From contig OX381707.1 of assembly GCA_947462335.1 (NCBI GenBank), positions 81,430,610 through 81,494,609 of the forward strand: a DNA stretch of 64,000 bases. The letters run 5' to 3'. The position numbers and the translations under genes are program-made. Shown here in pieces: positions 1-13,349 of this stretch (the stretch's first letter is position 1; each line of letters opens with the position of its first letter). Origin of the DNA: Harmothoe impar (taxonomy: Eukaryota; Annelida; Polychaeta; Phyllodocida; Polynoidae). Below the pieces are notes generated by a model that saw nothing but the letters and a program-made list of their open reading frames with translations, was not told the origin of the DNA and searched no databases.

Positions 1-3000
1 TTACTTGTTTCTGCATCCGCAAAGGGCTGGGATGAATGGATGGTCACAAAACTTGGTCAGTATGCTTAGAGGGGTGGATTGAAGGAGGGCATGAGAAGAA
101 TTGCAGTCCCAGTTGTGGGGTTTGCATTTTTGGTTGATCGTGATCCGGTGACGGTACAGAGACTATAGCCTGGTGTGACTATACATCTAACTGGCTTCAA
201 AGTAAACTATTCTTTCTACTCACAGGGTTGGTCTGGATATGCGAGCAAGCTACAAAAGCAGTCTACAGAATTAACCGATTCGACCTGTTGGCTGGTCAAC
301 GTCAGGGCTTTTTCAATGTCATTATGACACTTGTTTCTGCATCTGAAAAAGGGCTTTGATGAATGGATGGTCACAAAAGTCGCTCAGTATACTCAGAGAG
401 GTGGACTGAAGGGGTCCACTTGGAGAATTCAAGTCCCAGTTGTAGGGGTTGCCATTTCAGTCGATGACACCTCAGTGACGGTATTACAATTTGAGAAACG
501 AGCCTCATTTTTAAGACTCCTCTGGATGCCTGGTGTGACCATACTCGAAATCGATGTCATTGTAAACTCTTTTTTCCACTCGGTTGGTAGGTCTGGATGT
601 GAGATCAAACTACGGATAAGCAGTGTTCAGTACTTACCGATTTGACCTGTTGGCTGGTCAACGTCAGGGCTCTTTCGATGTCATTTTGACACTTATTTCT
701 GCATCCGCAAAAGGCTGCGATGAACAGATGGTAACAAAAGTCGCTCAGCATGCTCAGAGGGGTGGACTGAAGGGGTCCACTCGGAGAATTCAAGTCCCAA
801 TTGTAGGGGTTGCATTTTTGGCTGATGACACCTCAGTGACGGTAGAGTAGCTTTAGAGAGGATACTCATTCGTAACACTTCTCTAGATGCCTGGTGTGAC
901 CGTACTCCAAACCGATGTCTATGTGAACTCTTCTTTCTACTCACAGGGTTGGTCTGGATGTGCAAGGTAGCTATGAATAAGCAGTGTGTACACAGAATTT
1001 ACCGATTCGACCTGTTGGCTGGTCAACGTCAGGCTTCTTTCGATGTCATTTTGACACTTATTTCTGCATCCGCAAAGGGCAGGGATGAACAGATGGTCAC
1101 AAAAGTTGCTCAGTATACTCAGAGAGGTGGACTGACAGGGTCCACTTGGAGAATTCAAGTCCCAGTTGTAGGGGTTGCCATTTCAGTCGATGACACCTCA
1201 GTGACGGGATAGCAATTTAGAAACAATACTCATTTTTAAGACTCCTCTGGATACCTGGTGTGACCATACTCAAAATCAATGTCATTGTAAACTCTTTTTT
1301 CCAGTTGATGGGTAGGTCTGGATGTGAGAGCAAACTACGGATAAGCAGTGTTCAGTATTTACCGATTTCACCTGTTGGCTGGTCAATGTCAGGCGACAAT
1401 CAATGTCATTTTAACACTTATTTCTGTTTCCGCAAAAAGCCGGGATGAACAGATGGTAACAAAAGTCGTTTAGTATGCTCAGAGGGGTAGACTGAAGGGG
1501 TCAACTTGGAGAATTCAAGTCCCAATTGTAGGGGTTGCCTCAGTGATGGTAGAGAGATTTTAGAAACAGCACTAATATTAACACTTTTCTAGATTCCTGG
1601 TGTGACCATTCACCAAATCGAGATCAAAATAGACTATTCTTTCCACTCAGTGGGTTGGTCTTGATGTGTAAGCAAGCTAAGGATAAGTAGTATTTAGTAT
1701 CTATCGATTTGACCTGTAGGCTGGTCAACGTCAGGCGTCTTTCGATGTCATTTTGACACTTGTTTCTGCTTCTGCAAGGACCTGGGATGAACCGATAGTC
1801 ACAAAACTCCGTGGGTATGCTCAGAGAGCTGGACTGAAGGGGTACATGTGGAGAATTCTAATCACAGTTGTAAAGCTCACATTTTTGGTGTGATGATTTT
1901 GATTTGATGGCCCCTCCAGGCTGGTAGAGTGATTTTAGAAATGCAACACATTTTAACACCTTCTGGATGCCTAGTACATCAGTACAGCAAACTGACACCG
2001 AAATAAGCTATTCTTTCCACTCAGTGGGTTGGTCTTAATGTGCGAGCAAGCTATGGATAAGCAGTATTCAGTATTCATTGATTTGACCTGTTGGCCGGTT
2101 GACATCAGGGGTCTTTCGATACCATTTTAACACTTGTTTCTGCTTCTGCAAAGGGCTTTGGCAAACGGTTGGTCACAAATATCAGTGGGTATGCTCAGAG
2201 AGGTGGACTAAAGGGCTAAATGTGGAGAATTCCAGTCCCAGTTGTCGGGTTTGCATATTTGGCTGATGGCGCTTCCGTGACTGGAGAGTGATTTTAGAAA
2301 CGCCACTCATTTTAACATTTTTCTGCATGCCTGCTGTGACCAACACCAAACTGACATCAAACTATGCTATTCATTTGACTCAGTGGGTTGGTCTTGATGT
2401 GCGAGGAAGCTAGGGATAAGCCGTCTTCAGTATTTATTGATTTGACCTGTTGGCTGGTTGACGTCCAGGATCTTTCGATACCATTTTAACACTTATTTCT
2501 GCTTCTGCAAAGGGCTGGAGTGAATGGATGGTTAAAATCGTGACAGGTATGCTCAGAGAGGTGGACTGAAGGGGAACACATCAAGAATTCCAGTCCCAGT
2601 TGTAGGGTTTGCATTTTTGGTTGATGGTGCCTGCTTGCCACGAAAGCAATTTTAGAGACACCACTCATTTTAACACTTTTCTGGATCTCTGTTACAATAG
2701 TACACAAAACTTGCATCAAACTATGCTATTCATTCCTCTCAGTGGGTTGGTCTTGATGTGCAAGAAAGATATGGATAAGCAGTATTCAATATTTATTGAT
2801 TTGACCTGTAGGCTGGTCGACGTCAGGGGTCTTTCGATACCATTTTAACACTAGTTTCTGCTTCTGCAATGAGCTAGGATGAATGGATGGTCACGAAACT
2901 TGGTGGGTATGCTCATAGATGTGGACTGAAGAGTTACATGTGCAGAATTCCAATCCCAGTTGTAGGTTCTGCATATTTGGTTGATGGGGCCTCTGTGACG

Positions 3001-3270
3001 GTAGAGTGATTTTAGAAACACCACTCATTTTAACATTATTCTGCATGCCTGCTGTGATCATTCACCAAACTGACATCAAACTATGCTATTCATTCCTCTA
3101 AGTGGGTTGGTCTTGATGTGCAAGCAAGATATGGATAAGCAGTATTCAATATTTATTGATTTGACCTGTAGGCTGGTCGACGTCAGGGGTCTTTCGATAC
3201 CATTTTAACACTAGTTTCTGCTTCTGCAATGAGCTTGGATGAACGAATGGTCACAAAACTTGGTGGGTAT
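1..3270 (+). repeat. Higher-order block, copy 1 of the 3732-bp duplication
   Basis: Bases 1-3270 reappear at 3733-7002 with an offset of 3732 bases. I saw no difference on reading the two copies line by line. The match stops at 3270, where this copy runs into a sequence beginning tgctccattccagtgagc while the second copy continues as normal satellite. This is either a very recent tandem duplication or an assembly artefact. Confidence 0.9.
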
Positions 3271-3732
3271 TGCTCCATTCCAGTGAGCACTAGGAGGTAC
3301 CACACACTCTTGTGACTCTACATGGGTTACCGATTCTACCTGTTGGCTGGTCTCTTTTGATGTCATTTTGACACTTGTTTCTGCATCCTCAAGGGGCCGG
3401 GATGAATGGATGGTCACAAAAGTTGCTCAGTATACTCAGAGAGGTGGACTTAAGGGGTCCACTTGGAGAATTCAAGTCCCAGTTGTAGGGGTTGCATTTT
3501 CAGTCAATGACACCGTCAGTGACGGGAGAGCAATTTTAGAGACGATACTCATTTTTAAGATTTCTCTAGATGCCTGGTGTGACCGTACTCAACACAGACG
3601 TCAATGAAAACTCTTCTTTCTACTCCCAGGGTTGGTCTGGATGTGTGAGCTAGCTACGAATAAGCAGTCTACAGAATTTACCGATTCAACCTGTTGGCTG
3701 GTCAACATCAGGGCTCTTTCCTTGTCATTTTG
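3271..3732 (+). repeat. Junction segment with captured array-edge sequence
   Basis: At 3271 the satellite is interrupted by about 65 bases (tgctccattccagtgagc onward) that are not part of the 360-bp unit, then satellite resumes in mid-unit. The same sequence, with a few substitutions, lies at 63477-63540, exactly where the satellite starts again. The segment therefore looks like the left edge of an array that was carried inside by a tandem duplication. Confidence 0.75.
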
Positions 3733-6700
3733 TTACTTGTTTCTGCATCCGCAAAGGGCTGGGATGAATGGATGGTCACAAAACTTGGTCAGTATGCTTA
3801 GAGGGGTGGATTGAAGGAGGGCATGAGAAGAATTGCAGTCCCAGTTGTGGGGTTTGCATTTTTGGTTGATCGTGATCCGGTGACGGTACAGAGACTATAG
3901 CCTGGTGTGACTATACATCTAACTGGCTTCAAAGTAAACTATTCTTTCTACTCACAGGGTTGGTCTGGATATGCGAGCAAGCTACAAAAGCAGTCTACAG
4001 AATTAACCGATTCGACCTGTTGGCTGGTCAACGTCAGGGCTTTTTCAATGTCATTATGACACTTGTTTCTGCATCTGAAAAAGGGCTTTGATGAATGGAT
4101 GGTCACAAAAGTCGCTCAGTATACTCAGAGAGGTGGACTGAAGGGGTCCACTTGGAGAATTCAAGTCCCAGTTGTAGGGGTTGCCATTTCAGTCGATGAC
4201 ACCTCAGTGACGGTATTACAATTTGAGAAACGAGCCTCATTTTTAAGACTCCTCTGGATGCCTGGTGTGACCATACTCGAAATCGATGTCATTGTAAACT
4301 CTTTTTTCCACTCGGTTGGTAGGTCTGGATGTGAGATCAAACTACGGATAAGCAGTGTTCAGTACTTACCGATTTGACCTGTTGGCTGGTCAACGTCAGG
4401 GCTCTTTCGATGTCATTTTGACACTTATTTCTGCATCCGCAAAAGGCTGCGATGAACAGATGGTAACAAAAGTCGCTCAGCATGCTCAGAGGGGTGGACT
4501 GAAGGGGTCCACTCGGAGAATTCAAGTCCCAATTGTAGGGGTTGCATTTTTGGCTGATGACACCTCAGTGACGGTAGAGTAGCTTTAGAGAGGATACTCA
4601 TTCGTAACACTTCTCTAGATGCCTGGTGTGACCGTACTCCAAACCGATGTCTATGTGAACTCTTCTTTCTACTCACAGGGTTGGTCTGGATGTGCAAGGT
4701 AGCTATGAATAAGCAGTGTGTACACAGAATTTACCGATTCGACCTGTTGGCTGGTCAACGTCAGGCTTCTTTCGATGTCATTTTGACACTTATTTCTGCA
4801 TCCGCAAAGGGCAGGGATGAACAGATGGTCACAAAAGTTGCTCAGTATACTCAGAGAGGTGGACTGACAGGGTCCACTTGGAGAATTCAAGTCCCAGTTG
4901 TAGGGGTTGCCATTTCAGTCGATGACACCTCAGTGACGGGATAGCAATTTAGAAACAATACTCATTTTTAAGACTCCTCTGGATACCTGGTGTGACCATA
5001 CTCAAAATCAATGTCATTGTAAACTCTTTTTTCCAGTTGATGGGTAGGTCTGGATGTGAGAGCAAACTACGGATAAGCAGTGTTCAGTATTTACCGATTT
5101 CACCTGTTGGCTGGTCAATGTCAGGCGACAATCAATGTCATTTTAACACTTATTTCTGTTTCCGCAAAAAGCCGGGATGAACAGATGGTAACAAAAGTCG
5201 TTTAGTATGCTCAGAGGGGTAGACTGAAGGGGTCAACTTGGAGAATTCAAGTCCCAATTGTAGGGGTTGCCTCAGTGATGGTAGAGAGATTTTAGAAACA
5301 GCACTAATATTAACACTTTTCTAGATTCCTGGTGTGACCATTCACCAAATCGAGATCAAAATAGACTATTCTTTCCACTCAGTGGGTTGGTCTTGATGTG
5401 TAAGCAAGCTAAGGATAAGTAGTATTTAGTATCTATCGATTTGACCTGTAGGCTGGTCAACGTCAGGCGTCTTTCGATGTCATTTTGACACTTGTTTCTG
5501 CTTCTGCAAGGACCTGGGATGAACCGATAGTCACAAAACTCCGTGGGTATGCTCAGAGAGCTGGACTGAAGGGGTACATGTGGAGAATTCTAATCACAGT
5601 TGTAAAGCTCACATTTTTGGTGTGATGATTTTGATTTGATGGCCCCTCCAGGCTGGTAGAGTGATTTTAGAAATGCAACACATTTTAACACCTTCTGGAT
5701 GCCTAGTACATCAGTACAGCAAACTGACACCGAAATAAGCTATTCTTTCCACTCAGTGGGTTGGTCTTAATGTGCGAGCAAGCTATGGATAAGCAGTATT
5801 CAGTATTCATTGATTTGACCTGTTGGCCGGTTGACATCAGGGGTCTTTCGATACCATTTTAACACTTGTTTCTGCTTCTGCAAAGGGCTTTGGCAAACGG
5901 TTGGTCACAAATATCAGTGGGTATGCTCAGAGAGGTGGACTAAAGGGCTAAATGTGGAGAATTCCAGTCCCAGTTGTCGGGTTTGCATATTTGGCTGATG
6001 GCGCTTCCGTGACTGGAGAGTGATTTTAGAAACGCCACTCATTTTAACATTTTTCTGCATGCCTGCTGTGACCAACACCAAACTGACATCAAACTATGCT
6101 ATTCATTTGACTCAGTGGGTTGGTCTTGATGTGCGAGGAAGCTAGGGATAAGCCGTCTTCAGTATTTATTGATTTGACCTGTTGGCTGGTTGACGTCCAG
6201 GATCTTTCGATACCATTTTAACACTTATTTCTGCTTCTGCAAAGGGCTGGAGTGAATGGATGGTTAAAATCGTGACAGGTATGCTCAGAGAGGTGGACTG
6301 AAGGGGAACACATCAAGAATTCCAGTCCCAGTTGTAGGGTTTGCATTTTTGGTTGATGGTGCCTGCTTGCCACGAAAGCAATTTTAGAGACACCACTCAT
6401 TTTAACACTTTTCTGGATCTCTGTTACAATAGTACACAAAACTTGCATCAAACTATGCTATTCATTCCTCTCAGTGGGTTGGTCTTGATGTGCAAGAAAG
6501 ATATGGATAAGCAGTATTCAATATTTATTGATTTGACCTGTAGGCTGGTCGACGTCAGGGGTCTTTCGATACCATTTTAACACTAGTTTCTGCTTCTGCA
6601 ATGAGCTAGGATGAATGGATGGTCACGAAACTTGGTGGGTATGCTCATAGATGTGGACTGAAGAGTTACATGTGCAGAATTCCAATCCCAGTTGTAGGTT

Positions 6701-7002
6701 CTGCATATTTGGTTGATGGGGCCTCTGTGACGGTAGAGTGATTTTAGAAACACCACTCATTTTAACATTATTCTGCATGCCTGCTGTGATCATTCACCAA
6801 ACTGACATCAAACTATGCTATTCATTCCTCTAAGTGGGTTGGTCTTGATGTGCAAGCAAGATATGGATAAGCAGTATTCAATATTTATTGATTTGACCTG
6901 TAGGCTGGTCGACGTCAGGGGTCTTTCGATACCATTTTAACACTAGTTTCTGCTTCTGCAATGAGCTTGGATGAACGAATGGTCACAAAACTTGGTGGGT
7001 AT
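3733..7002 (+). repeat. Higher-order block, copy 2 of the 3732-bp duplication
   Basis: This is the second copy of bases 1-3270. From about 7003 on it continues without a break into further satellite units. Confidence 0.9.
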
Positions 7003-7935
7003 GCTCATAGATGTGGACTGAAGGGTCACATGTGGAGAATTCCAATCCCAGTTGTAGGTTTTGCATTTTTGTTGATGGCGCCTCCATGAAGGTAGAACGA
7101 CTTTAGAAACACCACACATTTTGACACTTTTAGAACTGCATGCCTGGTGTGACCATACACCAAACTGACCTCCAAATATGCTATTCTTTCCACTCAGTGG
7201 GTTGGTCTTGATGTGTGAGCAAGCTACAGTTAGGCAGTATTCAGGTTTTTTTTACTTGACCAGTTGGCCGGTTGACGTCAGGGGTCTTTCGATACCATTT
7301 TAACACTTGTTTCTGCTTCTGCAAAGAGCTAGGATGAACGGATGGTCACAAAACGTTGTGCATATGCTCAGAGAGGTGGACTGAAGGGCCACATGTGGAG
7401 AATTCCAGTCTCAGTTGCAGGGTTCGCATTTTTGGTTGATGGTGCTTCCTTGCCGGTAGAGCGATTTTAGAGACACCACTCATTTCAACACTTGTCTGGA
7501 TGCCTGGTACAACAGTACATCAAATGGATGGCAATACAAACTCTTTTTTTTTGCTCAGGGGGATGGACTTGAAGTGCAAGCCAGGTACAGACAAGCAGTA
7601 TTTAGTAATTAATGATTTGACCTGTTGGCTGGTCAATGTCAGGGGTCTTTCGATACCATTTTAAAACTTGTTTCTGCTTCTGCAAAGGGCTGGGGTGAAT
7701 GGATCGTCACAAAACTTGGTGAGTATACTCAGCAAGGTGGGCTGAAGGGCTACATGTGGAGACTTCCAGTCCCAGTTGTAGAATTTGCATTTTTGGTTGA
7801 TGGCCCCTCAGTGATGGTAGAGCGATTTTAGAGACAGCACTAATATTAACACTTGTCTGGATGCCTGGTGTGACCATACAACAAACTGAGATCAATATAG
7901 ACTATTATTTTCACTGAGTGGGTTGGTCTTGATGT
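6900..7935 (+). repeat. Second higher-order block, copy 1 (offset 2164)
   Basis: About 1 kb of satellite here recurs at 9064-10099 with an offset of 2164. A few substitutions separate the copies (for example ttccttgccggtagagcg against ttccttgtccgtagaccg), so this duplication is older than the 3732-bp one. Confidence 0.8.
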
Positions 7936-9063
7936 GTGAGCAAGCTAAGGATAAGTAGTATTTAGTATCCATTGATTTGACCTGTTGGCTGTTCAACGTC
8001 AGCGGTCTTTCGATACCATTTTAACACTTGTTTCTGCTCCTGCAAAGACCTGGGATGAGCCGACAGTCACAAAACTTTGTGGGTATGCTCAGAGAGGTGG
8101 ACTGAAGGGGTACATGTGGAGAATTGTAGTCGCAGTTGTACAGTTCACATTTTTGGTTGATGGCGCCTCCAGGGTGGAAGAGTGATTTTAGAAACGCCAC
8201 ACATTTCAACACTTGTCTGGATGCCTAGTACATCAGTACAGCAAACTTACATGGAAATAAGCTATTCTTTCCACTCAGTGGGTAGGACTTCATGTGCAAG
8301 CAAGCTAGGGATAAGCAGTATTCAGTTTTTACTGATTTGCCCTGGTGGCTCATCGACTACAGGGGTCTTTCGATACCATTTTAACAGTTGTTTCTGCTTA
8401 TGCAAAGAGCTAGGATGAACAGATGGTCGCAAAAATTGGTGAGTATGCTCAGAGAGGTGAACTAAAGGGCTGGATGTGGAGACATCCAGTCTCAGTTGTC
8501 GGATTTGCATATTTGGTTGATGGGGCCTCCGTGACGGTAGAGTGATTTTAGAAACACCACTCATTTTAACATTATTCTGCATGCCTGCTGTGACCATTCA
8601 CCAAACTGGCATCAAACTATGCTATTCTTTCCTCTCAGTGGGTTGGTCTTGATGTGCGAGCAAGATACGGATAAGCAGTATTCAATATTTATTGATTTGA
8701 CCTGTAGGCTGGTCGACGTCAGGGGTCTTTCGATACCATTTTAACACTAGTTTCTACTTCTGCAATGAGCTTGGATGAACGAATGGTCACAAAACTTTGT
8801 GGGTATGCTCATAGATGTGGACTGAAGAGTTACATGTGCAGAATTCCAATCCCAGTTGTAGGTTTTGCATATTTGGTTGATGGGGCCTCCGTGACGGTAG
8901 AGTGATTTTAGAAACACCACTCATTTTAACATTATTCTGCATGCCTGCTGTGACCATTCACCAAACTGGCATCAAACTATGCTATTCTTTCCTCTCAGTG
9001 GGTTGGTCTTGATGTGCGAGCAAGATATGGATAAGCAGTATTCAATATTTATTGATTTGACCT

Positions 9064-10099
9064 GTAGGCTGGTCGACGCCAGGGGTCTTTCGATACCATT
9101 TTAACACTAGTTTCTGCTTCTGCAATGAGCTTGGATGAACGAATGGTCACAAAACTTGGTGGGTATGCTCATAGATGTGGACTGAAGGGTCACATGTGGA
9201 GAATTCCAATCCCAGTTGTAGGTTTTGCATTTTTGTTGATGGCGCCTCCATGAAGGTAGAACGACTTTAGAAACACCACACATTTTGACACTTTTAGAAC
9301 TGCATGCCTGGTGTGACCATACACCAAACTGACCTCCAAATATGCTATTCTTTCCACTCAGTGGGTTGGTCTTGATGTGTGAGCAAGCTACAGTTAGGCA
9401 GTATTCAGGTTTTTTTTACTTGACCAGTTGGCCGGTTGACGTCAGGGGTCTTTCGATACCATTTTAACACTTGTTTCTGCTTCTGCAAAGAGCTAGGATG
9501 AACGGATGGTCACAAAACGTTGTGCATATGCTCAGAGAGGTGGACTGAAGGGCCACATGTGGAGAATTCCAGTCTCAGTTGCAGGGTTCGCATTTTTGGT
9601 TGATGGTGCTTCCTTGTCCGTAGACCGATTTTAGAGACACCACTCATTTCAACACTTGTCTGGATGCCTGGTACAACAGTACATCAAATGGATAGCAATA
9701 CAAACTCTTTTTTTTTGCTCAGGGGGATGGACTAGAAGTGCAAGCCAGGTACAGACAAGCAGTATTTAGTAATTAATGATTTGACCTGTTGGCTGGTCAA
9801 TGTCAGGGGTCTTTCGATACCATTTTAAAACTTGTTTCTGCTTCTGCAAAGGGCTGGGGTGAATGGATCGTCACAAAACTTGGTGAGTATACTCAGCAAG
9901 GTGGGCTGAAGGGCTACATGTGGAGACTTCCAGTCCCAGTTGTAGAATTTGCATTTTTGGTTGATGGCCCCTCAGTGATGGTAGAGCGATTTTAGAGACA
10001 GCACTAATATTAACACTTGTCTGGATGCCTGGTGTGACCATACAACAAACTGAGATCAATATAGACTATTATTTTCACTCAGTGGGTTGGTCTTGATGT
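9064..10099 (+). repeat. Second higher-order block, copy 2 (offset 2164)
   Basis: This is the near-identical partner of 6900-7935. Similarity falls away after about 10100, where the units become more diverged (tggctcagtatgctcag type). Confidence 0.8.
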
Positions 10100-10625
10100 G
10101 CGACCAAGCTAAGAATAAGCAGTCTTCAATATTTACTGATTTTATCTGTTGGGTTGTAGACGTCAGGGCTCTTTCAATATCATTTTGTCACTTGTTTCTG
10201 CATCTGCAAGCGGGCTCGGATGAAAGGATGGTCACAAAAGTGGCTCAGTATGCTCAGAGAGGTGGACTGAACGGGTACGCATGGAGAATTCAAGCCTTAG
10301 TTGTAGGGTTTGCAATTTTGGTTTATGACACCTCAGTGACGGTAGAGCAATTATAGAGACACCACTCGTTTTAACACTTGTCTGGATGCCTGGTGTGACC
10401 ATACACCAAACTCCTGTCAATGGTAACTATTCTTTCCTCTCAGTGGGTGTGTCTGGAGGTGGGAGCAAGCTATGGATAAGCAGTCTTCAGTATTTACCGA
10501 TTTGACCTATTGGCTGCTCGACACGAGGGGTCAGTCGCTATGATTTTGTCACTTGTTTCTGCATCCGCAATAAGCTGGGATGAACGTAAGGTCACAAAAC
10601 TCACTGTGTATGCTCAGAGAGATAT

Positions 10626-11690
10626 TGCATAAGAGAACTGGGATCACTTATTGTCCAACAGACATGCAGAGGTCTCGTTTTCTTGCTTACCAGTGTCATT
10701 TTGGTCTTAACTGACTATAAAACAACATTCTGAGAACCCTTTTCAAGCTAAATAGTCAACCAAGCATAATCTAGCCTGTACCAAACGGCATTTAGCCATC
10801 TCTGATGTATCCTAGCTTTAACAAGTAAAACAAAAGAGTCATCCTTATCCTTGCTGTGTCTATATCAAAAGCCCTCAGCCGTAGCCTGATGAATTGCTTC
10901 TTATTCCTTTTGTCCTGAAGCCGACAATAAACATTGATGAAACCAGCTCTCAACCCAATTCGTATAAAACAATAACCAGGTACAAGTTTTTTTATTTACC
11001 TTTAACCCTTCCACTGTTGGAGGAAAGACTGAGAATAGAAAGTTTCCAGACTGAAAAGACATTTTGAACAGTTACCCGTCCCATCACTCGGGAGCCAGCA
11101 GCCCAAAATTAGAATAAAACAAGTATGACCAAAATGTTTTTCTTGTATGCCGTCAGACTCACTCTCTAAGTATAGATCCAGAGTTGTATAGCTATATGTT
11201 CATTCTATCCAGCTGAACTTGCACAAACAAGTGTAAAGTTGACCCTCTGTCTGCTTGTTTGAATTCCAACTGGTCCCGTTATCAACCTCCTATGGGCTTT
11301 TTAAAAAGAAATTAGTTATCCAGTGCCATAATACTTCTCTTCCAGAAGGCATGCCTGGTTGCAAAAGATGCTTAATTTTGAGAGCGGAATTTGGCAGAGG
11401 TTGTGAATTATTGGTTAATTTGGTCTAAAATGATCTGAAACAGCATTGACTGAGATAACCTTTGAATCTAAATGATGAACCAAGTATACCCCGACCTCTA
11501 AAACATGTCATTCAACTGATCCTGATGCCTTATGCAGTCTTTCATCATTCCTATCTCTAAAATGATAAGAAATGAGCAATCTGTATTCGTATGATAAAAA
11601 CTATATATCCAAAGCTATCAGCCGTAGCCTGATGAATTGCTTCTTATCCACTCTGATGACTAAAGTGACTTATCAAGCTCATGTGACCTA
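10626..11690. repeat. AT-rich stretch with a diverged two-copy repeat
   Basis: No gene is visible. A block of about 200 bp occurs twice (about 10696-10910 and 11425-11655). The most similar part is cagccgtagcctgatgaa followed by ttgcttcttat, and the rest is strongly diverged. Confidence 0.6.
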
Positions 11691-13110
11691 ACATATGATT
11701 TTCATGGGTAAGTAGGACAAATAAAACCTGATGGGGTGTAAGATGTATTTACTTGGTCAAAATAAAGCTTAAGGCTAATCCAAGATGGCTACCAAGCCCT
11801 TATCATGCATAAAATATACATTTTTCATTGGATCTCCATATGATCAACATACAACTTTCCTATATTGCACAATCGGCATATTTGGCTAAAATTCTAAAAG
11901 GATATTGCTTCATAGGGTGTACAAGTAGATTAATTGTCAAAAATAGCATTTTTTTCATGCAAAATAGCCAAATTAAGTGATTTAAATTCATATTTTGATG
12001 GGAAACTGTGAATAAATAAAATCTGATGGGGTGTAAGATAAATTTACTTGTTCAAAATATCTTTTTAGGCTGATCCCAGATGGTCACTGAGCCCTTGCCA
12101 TGCATTGAATGGTCATTTTGAATTCAATGTGTAGGGGCCCGTATAGCGCTCCTAGGGGTTAGGCCATGTGGGCATTCATGTTCAGGGGTTAGAAGTTCAG
12201 GTAGGTAATACTAGATGGACACCAATAGACTCAGTACTGCCCATACTGCAGGTTCTCAACTTACCACAAGCGGCGCTGCTATCGGCAGCCAGGTACCCTA
12301 TATATAATAAGGTGGGTAGTTGAAAGCACCCTCGCCAGGTACTCAGATGTGCCCTGCAGAGGGCGCCCCAAACGCTCTCAGACCTATATAAACCACCTCT
12401 TCTTCCCCAGGAAGGCAGACCTAACCGGGTCTCTGACTGGAGTGTTACCATTGAACTGAACCGCTGTCATTTGTATAGAAAGTATCTAATCGCCAAAGGA
12501 CTTACTGTCCGGGTTAAAACCAATAGGGACATTTTTCCTAGGGTGTACAACTGGTTCAATGGTCAAAGATTGCATTTTCCGTTCAAAATAGCCAAAATTA
12601 GTAATTCATAATCATATGTTCATGGGAAGGTGTGGACAAATAAAATGTGATGGGGTGTAAGATGAATTTAGTTGACCAAAAATTAGCATTAGGCTAATCC
12701 AAGATGGTCATTGAGCCCCTGTAATGAACTAAATGTACATTTTTCACTAGCTCTGCAATTCCATTATATTTGAAAAAATTACAAAAGGATATTTCCAAAG
12801 GTGTACCAGTAGTTTAATGGTCAAAACAAGCATTTTTGGTGCAAAATAGCCAAATTTAGTGATTTTGAATCGTACTTTCAAAGGAGATTAATTCAGTTGG
12901 TCAAAATAATTTTTTGGGGTGAGCCCAAACAGCCACAGAGCCCTTGTCATGCATTTAATAGTGATTTTCCATTATATTTACGTGTGTAGGCCTATTTGTG
13001 ATTCTATAGATATTTCAGGTGTGGCAAGCCAAAAATGGATAGAATTACATTGAAAAATGGTGTTTTTTGCCAATGTCGGCCATCTTGAATTTTCCCAAAA
13101 CTTCTAAATA
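11690..13110. repeat. Diverged AT-rich repeat, about 300 bp per unit
   Basis: The phrase gatggggtgtaagat followed by a line like tttacttggtcaaaata and aagatggtcaytgagccc recurs near 11733, 12029 and 12650, with a further partial unit near 12890. Related phrases (gggtgtacaagtag, caaaatagccaaatt) recur between them. No coding signal is visible. Confidence 0.65.
12130..12515. mobile_element. Possible inserted element inside the AT-rich repeat
   Basis: The surrounding 300-bp repeat is interrupted by a GC-richer block that starts tgtaggggcccgtatagc and ends near gtccgggttaaaacca. It contains a TATA-like box (acctatataaacc, near 12390) followed by gtctctgactggagtg. A TG start, a CA end and an internal TATA box would fit a solitary LTR, but no clear target-site duplication is visible, so this is a weak call. 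Confidence 0.25.
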
Positions 13111-13349
13111 GCTCATTTTAGTCCACTCTATTTATACATTTCACCTCAAAGTGATTTGATGTGAATAGTAAGGGATGCACACTATGTGGAATTTTATTTT
13201 ATTGAATTAATCAATTATTTTCCGACTTTTTATCTTCAGAGGGAGCTTACAGGGGGGGGGGAAGGGTAGGAGTTTTCAAAATCAAATGCAAATGCCAAAT
13301 TCTTGTTTATTATGATGAGTACCATATTTTAGGCTGCAGACCACAAAAG

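Larger units (their letters stand above)
1..10625 (+). repeat. Tandem satellite array, about 360 bp per unit
   Basis: The anchor gacctgttggctggtc recurs at about 282, 644, 1009, 1369, 1711, 2085, 2444, 2803, 3163 and onward to about 10502, giving a period near 360 bp and roughly 29 units, some shortened. Units differ by substitutions and small indels, so most of the array is old, but it contains very recent block duplications listed separately. Each unit keeps a forward reading frame of about 60-70 codons (starting near gggtctttcgatacc and ending near gattttag), often broken by stops. I treat this as satellite DNA, not as genes. The array is cut by the window start and ends in unrelated sequence near 10625. 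Confidence 0.95.

Noticed and set aside
1..10625. CRISPR array
   Set aside because: The units are 360 bp with no short direct repeats separated by unique spacers, and the window is eukaryotic.
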